Notes under the pieces: model-generated
Databases searched by the model: none
What the model saw: only the letters and a program-made list of their open reading frames with translations
Told to the model about the DNA's origin: nothing
Assembly (NCBI RefSeq): GCF_044582145.1
Contig: NZ_JBDODO010000017.1
DNA from: Guyparkeria sp016278265
GTDB taxonomy: Bacteria; Pseudomonadota; Gammaproteobacteria; Halothiobacillales; Halothiobacillaceae
Reading direction: 5' to 3' (one strand)
DNA length: 23,144 bases
Shown: piece by piece, positions 6,575 to 15,349 of the stretch
Layout of the letters: each line of letters begins with the position of its first letter
Position numbering within the stretch: position 1 is the stretch's first letter
Position numbers and translations under genes: made by a program

Positions 6575-7459
6575 ATGGACGATTTTCGTACCTGGCACTG
6601 GCTGGAAACGGTGATTGAACTCGGCGGGCTCAAGCCGGCCTCCGAGCGGTTACACCGCACGCCGTCGACCATCAGTCACGCCATCAAGCAACTCGAGCGA
6701 CGCATCGGGGTGACGTTGGTCGAGACGCGTGCCCGACGCATTCGACTGACCGAGGCCGGATCGATCCTGCTCGAGCACATGCGCCCGTTGATTCGGGAGC
6801 TGGAGGGCGTGCGCGGGGTGATCGAGCAGTTCCGTGACACGGGCGCGTCGGTGATGCGCCTGGCGGTCGACCAGGTATTCCCCCACGATCGCTTGATCGC
6901 GGCGATGGAGCAATTTTCGACCGACTACCCGCATACCCGCATCGAGTTGTTCGAGACCGTGCTCGGTGGCGGACCGGCCCTGTTTCGGGACGGCGAGGTG
7001 GGGATCTACCTGGGACTCGAACCGGTCGGCGATCACACCGGTGTGCAGGTCGGTCGGCTGCGCTTCGTTCCTTGTGTCGGCCCGGGTCACCCCCTGGCCC
7101 AGGAGGTCGAGGCCATGTCGGCGGGGCAACTGCTTGCCGAGGGCCAACTGCGCCAGCATCGGCAGGTGGTGCTGCGGGACTCACACCCAGAACGTGGGGC
7201 GAACGCCGGCTGGCTGGGTGCGGCACAGCGGATTACGGTCGACCACCTGCACACGGCCGTCGAAACGATGCGATCGGGGTTGGGATTCGGCTGGTTGCCT
7301 GAGCATCAGGCCCGTGAAGAGACGGATCTGACGGTGCTGCCGGTCGAGGAGGGATTGTGCCCTGAGGCGGCGATGATGCTGTATCGCCAACGTGAGCTGA
7401 TGGCGAGCCCGGCCCACCAAAGCATGATGGAGTCGTTGGTCGACTCGGCACCCGGCTGA
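6575..7459 (+). CDS. LysR-family transcription regulator
   Basis: The ATG at 6575 is preceded by GAGGAG. An in-frame GTG two codons earlier overlaps that signal and is less likely. The 294-residue length is normal for LysR proteins. The N-terminal winged HTH is clear (residues 4-63: WHWLETVIELGGLKPASERL, then PSTISHAIKQLERRIGVTLV, then RIRLTEAG), followed by a linker helix and a divergent periplasmic-binding-like effector domain (about 90-290). The ligand and target are not recognisable. The effector half is like regulators with short substrate-binding cores, for example GHPLAQEVEA at 169-178. A possible -10 (TATAGT, 6544-6549) precedes it. It is transcribed toward sufE and away from fapF, and its link to either operon is unknown. 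Confidence 0.88.
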   Translation: MDDFRTWHWLETVIELGGLKPASERLHRTPSTISHAIKQLERRIGVTLVETRARRIRLTEAGSILLEHMRPLIRELEGVRGVIEQFRDTGASVMRLAVDQVFPHDRLIAAMEQFSTDYPHTRIELFETVLGGGPALFRDGEVGIYLGLEPVGDHTGVQVGRLRFVPCVGPGHPLAQEVEAMSAGQLLAEGQLRQHRQVVLRDSHPERGANAGWLGAAQRITVDHLHTAVETMRSGLGFGWLPEHQAREETDLTVLPVEEGLCPEAAMMLYRQRELMASPAHQSMMESLVDSAPG

Positions 7460-7535
7460 TGGCGGTTTGCCCCGACGGGGTGCGCCGGGCCAAGGGCGGC
7501 CGGTTGACGAGTTCGGGACGCGGCTTGTCGAGTGT

Positions 7536-7967
7536 TCAGGCCGTGGCACGCTCGGCGGCAAGCTGCCGGATCTTCTCGATCATATTCGACAGCCCGGTCG
7601 ATCGGTTGGCCGACAGGTGCGACGACAGGCCCAAATCGTCGATGAAACTGCCATCGGTTGCCAGGATTTCATTGGCGGTTCGTCCCGAATAGACGCGAAA
7701 GAGCAGGGCGATCAGCCCATTGACGATCATTGCGTCACTGGTGCCACTCAATTCGAGCCGGTCGCCGTCCCAGTCGTAGTCGAACCACACCTGCGACTGG
7801 CAACCATGAAACTTGTGCGCCTCGTCCTGCTTATCGGACGGAAAGGCGGGCATCTGCTTGCCCATGTCCATGATGTACTGGTAGCGCTCGGTCCAGTCGC
7901 CGAGGAAAGCGAATTCGTCCTTGAGCGCCTGGATTTCGGCGTCGATGCTGGGCGCCTGGTCGGCCAT
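7536..7967 (-). CDS. sufE: SufE sulfur-acceptor protein
   Basis: The 143-residue product matches SufE in size and motifs. SufE takes persulfide sulfur from the SufS cysteine desulfurase and passes it to the SufBCD scaffold in the cytoplasm. The acceptor cysteine is Cys56 in KFHGCQSQVW (52-61), with the typical helical N-terminus (FLGDWTERYQYIMDMGKQMP, 21-40). It is the last gene of the suf operon, 15 bp downstream of the A-type carrier gene, so the desulfurase and its partner sit in the same transcript but far apart. The C-terminus is Ala-rich and ordinary. It converges with the LysR gene across 76 bp; a short GC hairpin there (7470-7480) lacks a T tract. Confidence 0.95.
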   Translation of the reverse strand: MADQAPSIDAEIQALKDEFAFLGDWTERYQYIMDMGKQMPAFPSDKQDEAHKFHGCQSQVWFDYDWDGDRLELSGTSDAMIVNGLIALLFRVYSGRTANEILATDGSFIDDLGLSSHLSANRSTGLSNMIEKIRQLAAERATA

Positions 7968-7982
7968 CGGTAGACTCCTGAA

Positions 7983-8429
7983 TCAGTCGGTTTCGCGAAC
8001 GGTGAAGCTCTCGCCGCAACCGCAGCTGTCTTCGATGTTGGGATTGTTGACGTGAAGCATGCGTGTCAGACCGTCGACCACGTAATCCAGCTCCGAGCCG
8101 TGGATGGTCTCCAGGCTCTGGGGATCGGTGATGATGGGCATGCCGTCACAGTCGAACCACAGATCGTCCTCGGCGACGTCGTGCGCCACGTCCATCACGT
8201 AGGCAAACCCAGAACAGCCCGATTTCTTCGTCCCCAGGCGCAGCCCCAGCGCCGCCGGATCGTCGGCAAAGGTGCGCTCGAGGTGCTTGCGGGCGGCCTC
8301 GGTCATGGTCAACCGCTGCCCGGCAGGCAGGGCGGCGGCGCGTTCGCGCGCGGCCTCGATGCGGGCCGGGTCGACCGGCGTGATCGGGGTGTCGTTGACG
8401 GGTTGTGCGCTGTGCGTTTGAGCGGTCAT
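7983..8429 (-). CDS. sufA: A-type Fe-S carrier / scaffold protein (SufA/IscA family)
   Basis: The 148-residue product carries the HesB/IscA domain with the three ligand cysteines: Cys72 in KKSGCSGFAYVMD and Cys136/Cys138 in DSCGCGESF. These proteins receive Fe-S clusters from SufBCD and deliver them to apo-enzymes. About 35 residues (Thr/Pro/Ala-rich) precede the domain, making it longer than typical SufA or IscA (about 105-125 residues). The start at 8429 is set by GGAGG six to seven bases upstream; a longer reading to 8480 would begin inside the inverted-repeat element. It is separated from the upstream Rieske gene by that ~270-bp element. SufA is preferred over IscA or ErpA because of context. 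Confidence 0.9.
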   Translation of the reverse strand: MTAQTHSAQPVNDTPITPVDPARIEAARERAAALPAGQRLTMTEAARKHLERTFADDPAALGLRLGTKKSGCSGFAYVMDVAHDVAEDDLWFDCDGMPIITDPQSLETIHGSELDYVVDGLTRMLHVNNPNIEDSCGCGESFTVRETD

Positions 8430-8457
8430 GGACCACCTCCAGTAATGTTCGCCGTTC

Positions 8458-8725
8458 GGGAAATTCTGCACGAATGGCATGCCGCTCTGGCCTAGCGAGC
8501 CGTTCGTGATTCAGGCGCGTCGTCGCCGGCGTGCCGGTGGTCACGTCAAGACGACGCAACACCGAGCACGGGCGGCTCGCCAGGCCCCGCAGGGCGCGCC
8601 TTGAGCCGGGCATCTGCTGTGTTCTCGTCCTTGGAAAGAGAATAACTCTTCCGCGGCGGACGAACGCCTTGCATCTGCCCGGCTCAAGGCACGCAGAGCG
8701 GTATGCCATTCGTGCAGAGTTTCCC
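8458..8725. mobile_element. Nested inverted-repeat element (MITE-like) inside the suf operon
   Basis: The outer arms 8458-8488 and 8695-8725 are inverted copies matching at 29 of 31 positions (ends GGGAAA...TTTCCC, containing TCTGCACGAATGGCAT). Inside are two further stems: about 8489-8508 with 8567-8586 (ggcctagcgagccgttcgtg against its near complement, about 17/20), and 8594-8612 with 8676-8694 (18/19, containing gccttgagccgggca). Smaller helices sit within each loop. The whole folds into a branched three-arm structure on either strand. The inner arms encode no transposase. No clear target-site duplication was found. The last base of the right arm is also the first base (plus strand) of the Rieske stop codon. 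Compact structure, terminal repeats and position suggest a non-autonomous insertion or a large REP/ERIC-type repeat. Confidence 0.65.
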
Positions 8726-9063
8726 TAGTCGTCGCGCGGCGTCTTGGCGACAAAAATGGTGTCGTTTTCGACTCGGACATCGTAACAGTCGATCGGCTCG
8801 TACGCCGGGGCCGACAGGGCCTCACCATCCTTCAGGCAGAACTCCGCGTCGTGCCACGGGCAGGTCAGGATGTCGCCGTCTAGGCGTCCTTCCGAGATGG
8901 GCAGTTCCTGGTGGCTGCATTCGTCAATCACCGCGAGTATCACACCATCGGCATTGACCACGAGGATGTCGGCATCGGGGCCTTCCACCACGCGGCGCTC
9001 TCCCGGGGCGAGTTCGCGTTGCTCGCAGACCCGGATCCAATTTTCGTCGAGGGATTCGCTCAC
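8725..9063 (-). CDS. Rieske-type [2Fe-2S] ferredoxin in the suf operon
   Basis: The 112-residue soluble protein has a single Rieske domain: Cys49-x-His51 (DECSHQELP) and Cys68-x2-His71 (LTCPWHDAEF), the four ligands of a Rieske cluster, with SEGRLDGD between them. It is similar in size to NirD-like proteins and ferredoxin subunits of ring-hydroxylating oxygenases, but no oxygenase or nitrite reductase is nearby. A role as an electron donor for cluster assembly, or as a client of the operon, is inference. I chose GTG at 9063, which has GAGAG six bases upstream; further upstream reading runs into sufT. Its stop codon is formed at the border of the inverted-repeat element, so the original C-terminus may have been altered there. 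Confidence 0.88.
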   Translation of the reverse strand: MSESLDENWIRVCEQRELAPGERRVVEGPDADILVVNADGVILAVIDECSHQELPISEGRLDGDILTCPWHDAEFCLKDGEALSAPAYEPIDCYDVRVENDTIFVAKTPRDD

Positions 9064-9116
9064 GATTTCTCTCTTAACGGTTTGTGTTCTTTCGGAGTGG
9101 TTCGTTCCCGGCCGGC

Positions 9117-9662
9117 TTAGAACATGCCCGTGGCAAGCTTCGCCTCGTCGGACATCATCTCGCGGCTCCAGGGCGGATCGAATACCAGCTCGACGGCGGC
9201 CTCTTCGATGGTGGGGATCTCCATGATCCGCTGATGCGCGTCCGAGGCGATCACGCCACCCATGCCGCAACCCGGTGCGGTCAGGGTCATGTCGACTTCC
9301 ACCCGGCGACCGGCGACCGGCAGTGACTCCACCTTGACCTTGTAGACCAGGCCGAGATCGACGATGTTGATCGGGATCTCGGGGTCGAACACGCCGCGCA
9401 GCTGTTCCCAGACCATCTCCTCGACGTCCCCGTCGGAGGCATTTTCCGGCAACTCGGGCTGCGGGGGCGGCTCCTTGCCCAGCGCGTCCGCATCCTTGCC
9501 CTCGACCCGGAGCAAATGGCCGCGCGCCTTGATGGTGAAGCTGCCCCCCAGGGCCTGCATCAATTCGACGGGCGTGTCCTTCGAGGCGAGCACTTTCTGC
9601 CCCGAGGGCACCATCGTGCAGACCACGTCACGGCTCAGTCGGATGCGTTCCATCGGTTCCAC
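9117..9662 (-). CDS. sufT: SufT, DUF59/MIP18-family Fe-S maturation factor
   Basis: The 181-residue product ends in a DUF59 domain with VFDPEIPINIVDLGLVY (91-107) and TAPGCGMGG (128-136); its cysteine lies in the typical conserved position of this family. The N-terminal ~75 residues form the extension usual in SufT proteins annotated as putative Fe-S assembly protein SufT. SufT helps mature Fe-S proteins such as aconitase and lipoate synthase under high demand. I chose the GTG at 9662, with GGGAG eight bases upstream; the ATG at 9653 is a possible alternative three codons in. It lies 16 bp after sufS and 53 bp before the Rieske gene, in the same transcript. Confidence 0.92.
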   Translation of the reverse strand: MEPMERIRLSRDVVCTMVPSGQKVLASKDTPVELMQALGGSFTIKARGHLLRVEGKDADALGKEPPPQPELPENASDGDVEEMVWEQLRGVFDPEIPINIVDLGLVYKVKVESLPVAGRRVEVDMTLTAPGCGMGGVIASDAHQRIMEIPTIEEAAVELVFDPPWSREMMSDEAKLATGMF

Positions 9663-9678
9663 GGTTGGTTCTCCCGGT

Positions 9679-10920
9679 TCAGACGAGCATGTCGCGCACG
9701 CGGGCGACCGCGGCGACGAACTGGTCGATCTCGTCAAGTGTGTTGTAGAAGGCCGCGGACGCGCGGGCCGTACCGGCCGGCGCGTCAAAGCAATGCATCA
9801 ACGGCATGGCGCAGTGATGGCCGGTACGCACCGCAATGCCCATCGAGTCGAGCAGGGTGCCGATATCGTGCGGATGGGCTCCGTCGACGAGAAACGAAAC
9901 CACCGGCACCTTGTGCGCCGCCTGACCGACGATCCGCAGCCCGGGGATCTCGGTCAGCCCGCGGGTCATGCGCTCAAGCAGGGCGGCCTCGTGGCGTTCG
10001 ATCGCCAGCCAGTCGAGCCCATCGGCCCATTCGAGTGCCGCGCCAAAGCCGATCGCGCCCTCGATATTGGGGGTGCCGGCCTCGAATTTCGATGGCGGCG
10101 GGGCGAAACGCACGCCGTCAAAGCGCACCTCTTCGATCATGTCGCCGCCACCCATGAACGGTGGCAGGCGATCAAGCCAGTCTCCACGGGCGTAAAGCGC
10201 GCCGACGCCACTGGGGCCGAAGACCTTGTGACTGGAACAGGCGTAGAAGTCGCAGCCAAGCGCCTGGACATCCACCGGCCCGTGCGGCAGACCCTGGGCG
10301 CCATCAACGAGCAACGGCACATCGCTTTCGTGGGCGATCTTGGCGATTCGTGCCACCGGGTTGACCGTCCCCAATGCATTGGAGACGTGGTTGACCGCCA
10401 CCAGCCGCGTGCGGTCGGTAATCAGGTCGGGCAGGGCGTCGATCTTGAGCTCGCCCCGGTCATTGACCGGGATGGTGCGGATCACGATCCCCTTGCGCTG
10501 CCCGAGCATCAGCCACGGCACGATGTTGGCGTGGTGCTCGAGCTCGCTCAAGATCACCTCGTCACCGGCCCGCCAGTCGTCCGACAGCGAATGGGCCAGC
10601 AGATTGATCGCCTCGGTGACGCCGCGGACGAAGACGATTTCGCGATCGTGCTCGGCATTGAGCGAGCGCGCGATCCGCGTGCGGGCGTTTTCGAAGCGCT
10701 CGCTGGCACGGGCCGATAGCGTGTGCACGCCACGATGAATGTTGGCGTTGTCGCGCTCGTAGAACTCGCGGATCGTGTCGATCACGACCTGCGGTTTCTG
10801 CGTGGTGGCCGCGTTGTCTAGATAGACCAGCGGCTTGCCATGCACCTGCTGGTCGAGCGCCGGGAACTGGGCCCGGATCGCGTCGACCGAGAACGGCTGG
10901 GTGCGACCATCGTCTGCCAT
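9679..10920 (-). CDS. sufS: SufS cysteine desulfurase
   Basis: This is a 413-residue PLP-dependent group II cysteine desulfurase. It converts L-cysteine to alanine and leaves a persulfide on its active-site cysteine for SufE. Visible landmarks are YLDNAATTQKP (33-43), NIHRGVHTLS (60-69), ELEHHANIVPW (126-136), the PLP lysine Lys232 in SSHKVFGPSG and the catalytic Cys370 in RTGHHCAMPLM. The length agrees with SufS (about 405-420). The ATG at 10920 overlaps the sufD stop as TGATG, indicating translational coupling; the GTG one codon earlier is less likely. The RxGHHCA context and short loop place it in the SufS class rather than IscS or NifS. Confidence 0.97.
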   Translation of the reverse strand: MADDGRTQPFSVDAIRAQFPALDQQVHGKPLVYLDNAATTQKPQVVIDTIREFYERDNANIHRGVHTLSARASERFENARTRIARSLNAEHDREIVFVRGVTEAINLLAHSLSDDWRAGDEVILSELEHHANIVPWLMLGQRKGIVIRTIPVNDRGELKIDALPDLITDRTRLVAVNHVSNALGTVNPVARIAKIAHESDVPLLVDGAQGLPHGPVDVQALGCDFYACSSHKVFGPSGVGALYARGDWLDRLPPFMGGGDMIEEVRFDGVRFAPPPSKFEAGTPNIEGAIGFGAALEWADGLDWLAIERHEAALLERMTRGLTEIPGLRIVGQAAHKVPVVSFLVDGAHPHDIGTLLDSMGIAVRTGHHCAMPLMHCFDAPAGTARASAAFYNTLDEIDQFVAAVARVRDMLV

Positions 10921-12215
10921 CACGCCGTCTCGTTGCCGGCGGTGTCACGGTCGCCGAGACGTTGCTCGACGCGCACGGTGAGCCAGTCGCGCAGTTCGAC
11001 CAGCGGGATCTCGTCGATGACCTCCTGGGCGAAACCGGCGATCAGCAGGCCACGCGCCTCGTCCAGTTGCAGGCCACGGGAGCGCAGGTAGAACAGCGCT
11101 TCCTCGTCGAGTCTGCCAATGGTTGCGCCGTGCGAGCAGCTGACGTCATCCGCGTAGATCTCGAGCTCGGGCTTGGCGTCGATCTCGGCGTTGTCCGACA
11201 GGATCAGGTTGTTGCTCGACTGGTAGGCCTGAATCCGCTGGGCATCTTCCTCGATCAGGATGCGGCCCTTGAAGATACCGCGGCCCGCGTCGTCGGCGAT
11301 GGTGCGGTAATGCTCGTTGCTGGTGGTGTCGGCGGCCGCGTGCGTGATGCGGGTATGGGTATCCAGCACTTGTTTGCCGCGCGGCATCATCAGCCCGATC
11401 AGGTCGACATGCGCGCCGGAACCGCCGACGTGGATGTCGTACTCCCGGCGAATCATCTGTCCACCGAGCTGGACGTTGTGGCTGTGATAGCGCGCGTCCC
11501 GCTCCAGCGAGACGAACGTGCGTTCGGTCGCCAGGCGCCTCGCGCCGTCCAGCCCAAGGGCGATGTGTGTCAACGCGGCGTTGGCGGCGATCGTCGAGAC
11601 GATCACGCTGTTGCGCCAGGACGGCTGCTCACCAACCGTCTCGATGTGCTCGACCAGCGTCGCGCTTGAGCTTTGACCCAGTCGAACCAGCACCCGCGGG
11701 TGGCTCATCACCGACTCGGTCGCCCCGTCGAGCCACTCGACGACGATCGGCCGGTCGATGACCGCATTGGCCGCCACGTCGATCACCACGCCCTCGCGGG
11801 CCATCGCCGTGTTCAGCGTGACCAGGGCGTCGTTGGGGTTCTCGACGCTCGGTGCCGGCGTCGGCGAGAAGGCCGCTTGTCGGGTGTCCTCGTCGGCATC
11901 GGCAAGTGCAGTGAGCGTCAGCCCCTCGGGCACGTCATTCGGTACACCCTCGAACACGCCGTCGATAAAGCGCAGACGCAGCGGGTTGTCCAACGGCAGG
12001 CGGACGCTCGGTTCGATATCCGCGCCCACGCCGGTCGGGGCAGTGAATTCACCCCGTTGAATCGCGCGCAGGTTGGTCCAGCGCCATTCCTCGTCACGCA
12101 GACCGGGCAGGCCGAGCGTTTCGGCCTGTTCACGTGCCGTGCGGGCGATCGCCTTAGGGGCCGCGGCCGTTTCCGGCATGGCCGTCTTGAGCCAGTCGGG
12201 AAGCTCTTTGCGCAT
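10920..12215 (-). CDS. sufD: SufD scaffold subunit
   Basis: The 431-residue product belongs to the SufBD beta-helix family and pairs with SufB and two SufC ATPases to form the SufBC2D scaffold. The C-terminal core is the clearest part: EIDAKPELEIYADDVSCSHG, then ATIGRLDEEALFYLRSRGL, including the His after Cys-Ser that corresponds to the functionally important SufD histidine. The N-terminal part is diverged, as usual for SufD. The ATG at 12215 overlaps the sufC stop (TGATG), with GAGGAGG just upstream; a GTG one codon earlier is possible. It is followed by sufS with the same overlap, so C, D and S should be made in linked amounts. Confidence 0.95.
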   Translation of the reverse strand: MRKELPDWLKTAMPETAAAPKAIARTAREQAETLGLPGLRDEEWRWTNLRAIQRGEFTAPTGVGADIEPSVRLPLDNPLRLRFIDGVFEGVPNDVPEGLTLTALADADEDTRQAAFSPTPAPSVENPNDALVTLNTAMAREGVVIDVAANAVIDRPIVVEWLDGATESVMSHPRVLVRLGQSSSATLVEHIETVGEQPSWRNSVIVSTIAANAALTHIALGLDGARRLATERTFVSLERDARYHSHNVQLGGQMIRREYDIHVGGSGAHVDLIGLMMPRGKQVLDTHTRITHAAADTTSNEHYRTIADDAGRGIFKGRILIEEDAQRIQAYQSSNNLILSDNAEIDAKPELEIYADDVSCSHGATIGRLDEEALFYLRSRGLQLDEARGLLIAGFAQEVIDEIPLVELRDWLTVRVEQRLGDRDTAGNETA

Positions 12216-12970
12216 CACGATGCCTCCTCGAGAATCTCCTGGTAACCCTCGGCTTCAAGGCGATGGGCAAGGGACTTGTCACCGGACTTGATGATCTTGC
12301 CCTTGTAGAGCACATGGACGAAGTCCGGCTCGACGTAGTTGAGCAGGCGCTGGTAGTGCGTGACCAGGATGATGCCGCGCTCTTCGCCGCGCATGCGGTT
12401 GATCCCCTCGGAGACCACCTTCAGCGCGTCGATGTCCAGGCCTGAATCGGTCTCGTCGAGCAGGGCGAGTTTGGGCTCGAGCAGCAGCATCTGCAGGATT
12501 TCATTGCGTTTTTTCTCGCCGCCGGAGAAACCCGCGTTCACGCCGCGGTGCAGGAAGGCATCGTCCATGTCCATGCTGGCGACCAGCTCGCGCACCTGCT
12601 TCATGAAGGTGAAGGTGTCGACTTCGTCGAGCCCTTGCGCCTCGCGCTTGGCGTTGAGCGCTTCCTTGAGCAGGTAGATGTTCTTGACGCCCGGGATCTC
12701 GACCGGATGTTGAAAGCCCAGCAGCATGCCGGCCACCGCGCGCTCCTCGGTCTCCATCTCCAGGAGATCGTGACCGTCGAAGGTGATGGTCCCTTCAGTG
12801 ACTTCGTAGCCGTCACGGCCGCCGAGCACGTGGCAGAGCGTGCTCTTGCCCGAGCCGTTCGGCCCCATGATGGCGTGGACCTCACCGGCATTGATGGTCA
12901 GGTTGATGCCCTTGAGGATCTCCTTGCCATCGATTGCGGCGTGCAAGTTCTTGATTTCTAGAAGTGCCAT
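12215..12970 (-). CDS. sufC: SufC ATPase of the SufBCD complex
   Basis: This is a 251-residue soluble ABC-type ATPase that drives conformational change of the SufBC2D scaffold. Walker A is GPNGSGKST (36-44), the signature is FSGGEKKR (148-155), and Walker B with the following acidic residue is LALLDETDSGLD (168-179); a Q-loop is visible at GFQHP (85-89). The ETDSGLDID wording after Walker B is characteristic of SufC. The length matches E. coli SufC (248). A 60-bp gap to sufB is the second largest within the first half of the operon. The ribosome site (AAAGG, ten bases upstream) is weak, which is odd for a subunit needed in two copies per complex. Confidence 0.97.
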   Translation of the reverse strand: MALLEIKNLHAAIDGKEILKGINLTINAGEVHAIMGPNGSGKSTLCHVLGGRDGYEVTEGTITFDGHDLLEMETEERAVAGMLLGFQHPVEIPGVKNIYLLKEALNAKREAQGLDEVDTFTFMKQVRELVASMDMDDAFLHRGVNAGFSGGEKKRNEILQMLLLEPKLALLDETDSGLDIDALKVVSEGINRMRGEERGIILVTHYQRLLNYVEPDFVHVLYKGKIIKSGDKSLAHRLEAEGYQEILEEAS

Positions 12971-13030
12971 GTTGAAAAGCCTTTGTAAAGTGTTCGGTTA
13001 ACCCAATGTTTATAAGGTGTTTTCTCGGGA

Positions 13031-14503
<1,473 letters not shown>

Positions 14504-14510
14504 GTCGTTA

Positions 14511-15095
14511 TCACCTGGTCGAAGGCTGGTGGCCGGTCGGTCGTGCCGCCCGGCGGTGTTCGTGTTCGGAATCCGTTGAGGGACCGCTAGTCCGAGCGGG
14601 AGCATCGGCGTCCATCACCTCGCCACCGCGTGACCGTTCGTACCAGACCGGCACCTGGGTCGTGGCCGTGCTGCCTTTCACCGGCCGCGTCATGTCGGCT
14701 AGCGTGGTCGCGTCGAGGAGGGCGTGCACGCCCCGGTTGATCGCCTCCCAGTGCGGTCGGACGACGCAATCACTCTGCATCGAGCAATCATGGTCGGGAC
14801 GGAAGCAGTCGGTCATCGCGATCGGCCCGTCGATGGCCTCGATTATTTCGGCAAGCGTGATCTCCTCGGCCGGACGGGCGAGAAAATAGCCGCCGCTACG
14901 CCCCTGGCGAGACTGCACGATGCCCTCGCCGTTGAGGAGCTTGAGCAATTTTCCTACCGTGGGCATGTTGATGCTGGTGCGCTCCGCCAGTGCCCGTGCA
15001 TTGGCTCGCTGCTCGCTGGGTTTCTCGCGCGGATCGCCGGCCAGCGCCGTCAGCAGCACGATTGCGTAATCGCTCAGTCGGCTGATCTTCAACAT
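14511..15095 (-). CDS. sufR: Rrf2-family SUF operon regulator (SufR/IscR-like)
   Basis: The 194-residue Rrf2 protein has a winged HTH at residues 1-75 (MLKISRLSDYAIVLLTALAG, then TVGKLLKLLNGEGIVQSRQG, then RSGGYFLARP). Its cluster-binding region has Cys97, Cys104 and Cys110, followed by His115 (TDCFRPDHDCSMQSDCVVRPHW read in parts). This resembles the three-Cys-one-His [2Fe-2S] site of IscR with slightly different spacing. It is expected to sense Fe-S status and repress its own operon; this architecture is the gammaproteobacterial SUF regulator type. About 40 extra residues after VPVWYER form a polar, low-complexity tail not usual for the family. The start is supported by GGAGG five bases upstream of 15095. 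It is the first gene of the suf operon and divergent from miaB. Confidence 0.92.
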   Translation of the reverse strand: MLKISRLSDYAIVLLTALAGDPREKPSEQRANARALAERTSINMPTVGKLLKLLNGEGIVQSRQGRSGGYFLARPAEEITLAEIIEAIDGPIAMTDCFRPDHDCSMQSDCVVRPHWEAINRGVHALLDATTLADMTRPVKGSTATTQVPVWYERSRGGEVMDADAPARTSGPSTDSEHEHRRAARPTGHQPSTR

Positions 15096-15176
15096 GCCTG
15101 CCTCCGCGGGTAGCGGTCCAATGTCCCCGGTAGCCAGCGGCAAAAGGGCGCCACGGGCAACGGGATAAGTGCGTTA

Positions 15177-15205
15177 AAAGTACTAAAACGGTACGGTTTA
15201 ATCAA
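15177..15205 (-). promoter_or_regulatory. Predicted sigma-70 promoter of the suf operon with possible Rrf2 operator
   Basis: Read on the minus strand, TTGATT (complement of 15200-15205) is separated by 17 bases from TACTTT (complement of 15177-15182). The spacer contains two tandem copies of ACGGT (plus strand 15188-15197), flanked by AT-rich TTAAA/TTTAA arms. Such a site would be well placed for repression by the Rrf2 regulator encoded by the first gene, but the motif is not the E. coli IscR consensus. The leader would be about 75 nt. Confidence 0.5.
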
Positions 15206-15276
15206 GCCGCGCTAGAGGAGCGAGTTGCAGCATGACCTCAGCGTCGCACTGATCGGGCTTAAGCCTTTGTCTGCGC

Positions 15277-15305
15277 TTCGATTTGGAAGCGATTTCTGCT
15301 ATCTT
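15277..15305 (+). promoter_or_regulatory. Possible promoter of the miaB-lnt run
   Basis: TATCTT at 15300-15305 is a fair -10 box, 17 bases after a poor -35 (TTCGAT, 15277-15282). It lies 45 bp upstream of the miaB GTG and diverges from the suf promoter. The call rests on one good hexamer only. Confidence 0.35.
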
Positions 15306-15349
15306 TCGCCCCCTTTTCCCCACGCCGGAATGACGAGGAATTCGTTTAC

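Noticed and set aside
7470..7480. cccc-gac-gggg hairpin as terminator between the LysR gene and sufE
   Set aside because: The four-bp stem with a three-base loop has no T tract on either strand.
8146..8709. 187-codon minus-strand frame covering the inverted-repeat element
   Set aside because: It runs through the palindromic element into sufA out of frame; the Arg-rich product and lack of a ribosome site indicate non-coding DNA.
8458..8725. Integron attC site interpretation of the inverted-repeat element
   Set aside because: No R'/R'' core sites (GTTRRRY / RYYYAAC) were seen at the arm ends and no integrase or cassette array is present.
9364..10719. 451-codon plus-strand frame opposite sufT and sufS
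   Set aside because: It is a high-GC shadow frame antisense to two clearly identified genes, with no recognisable domain.
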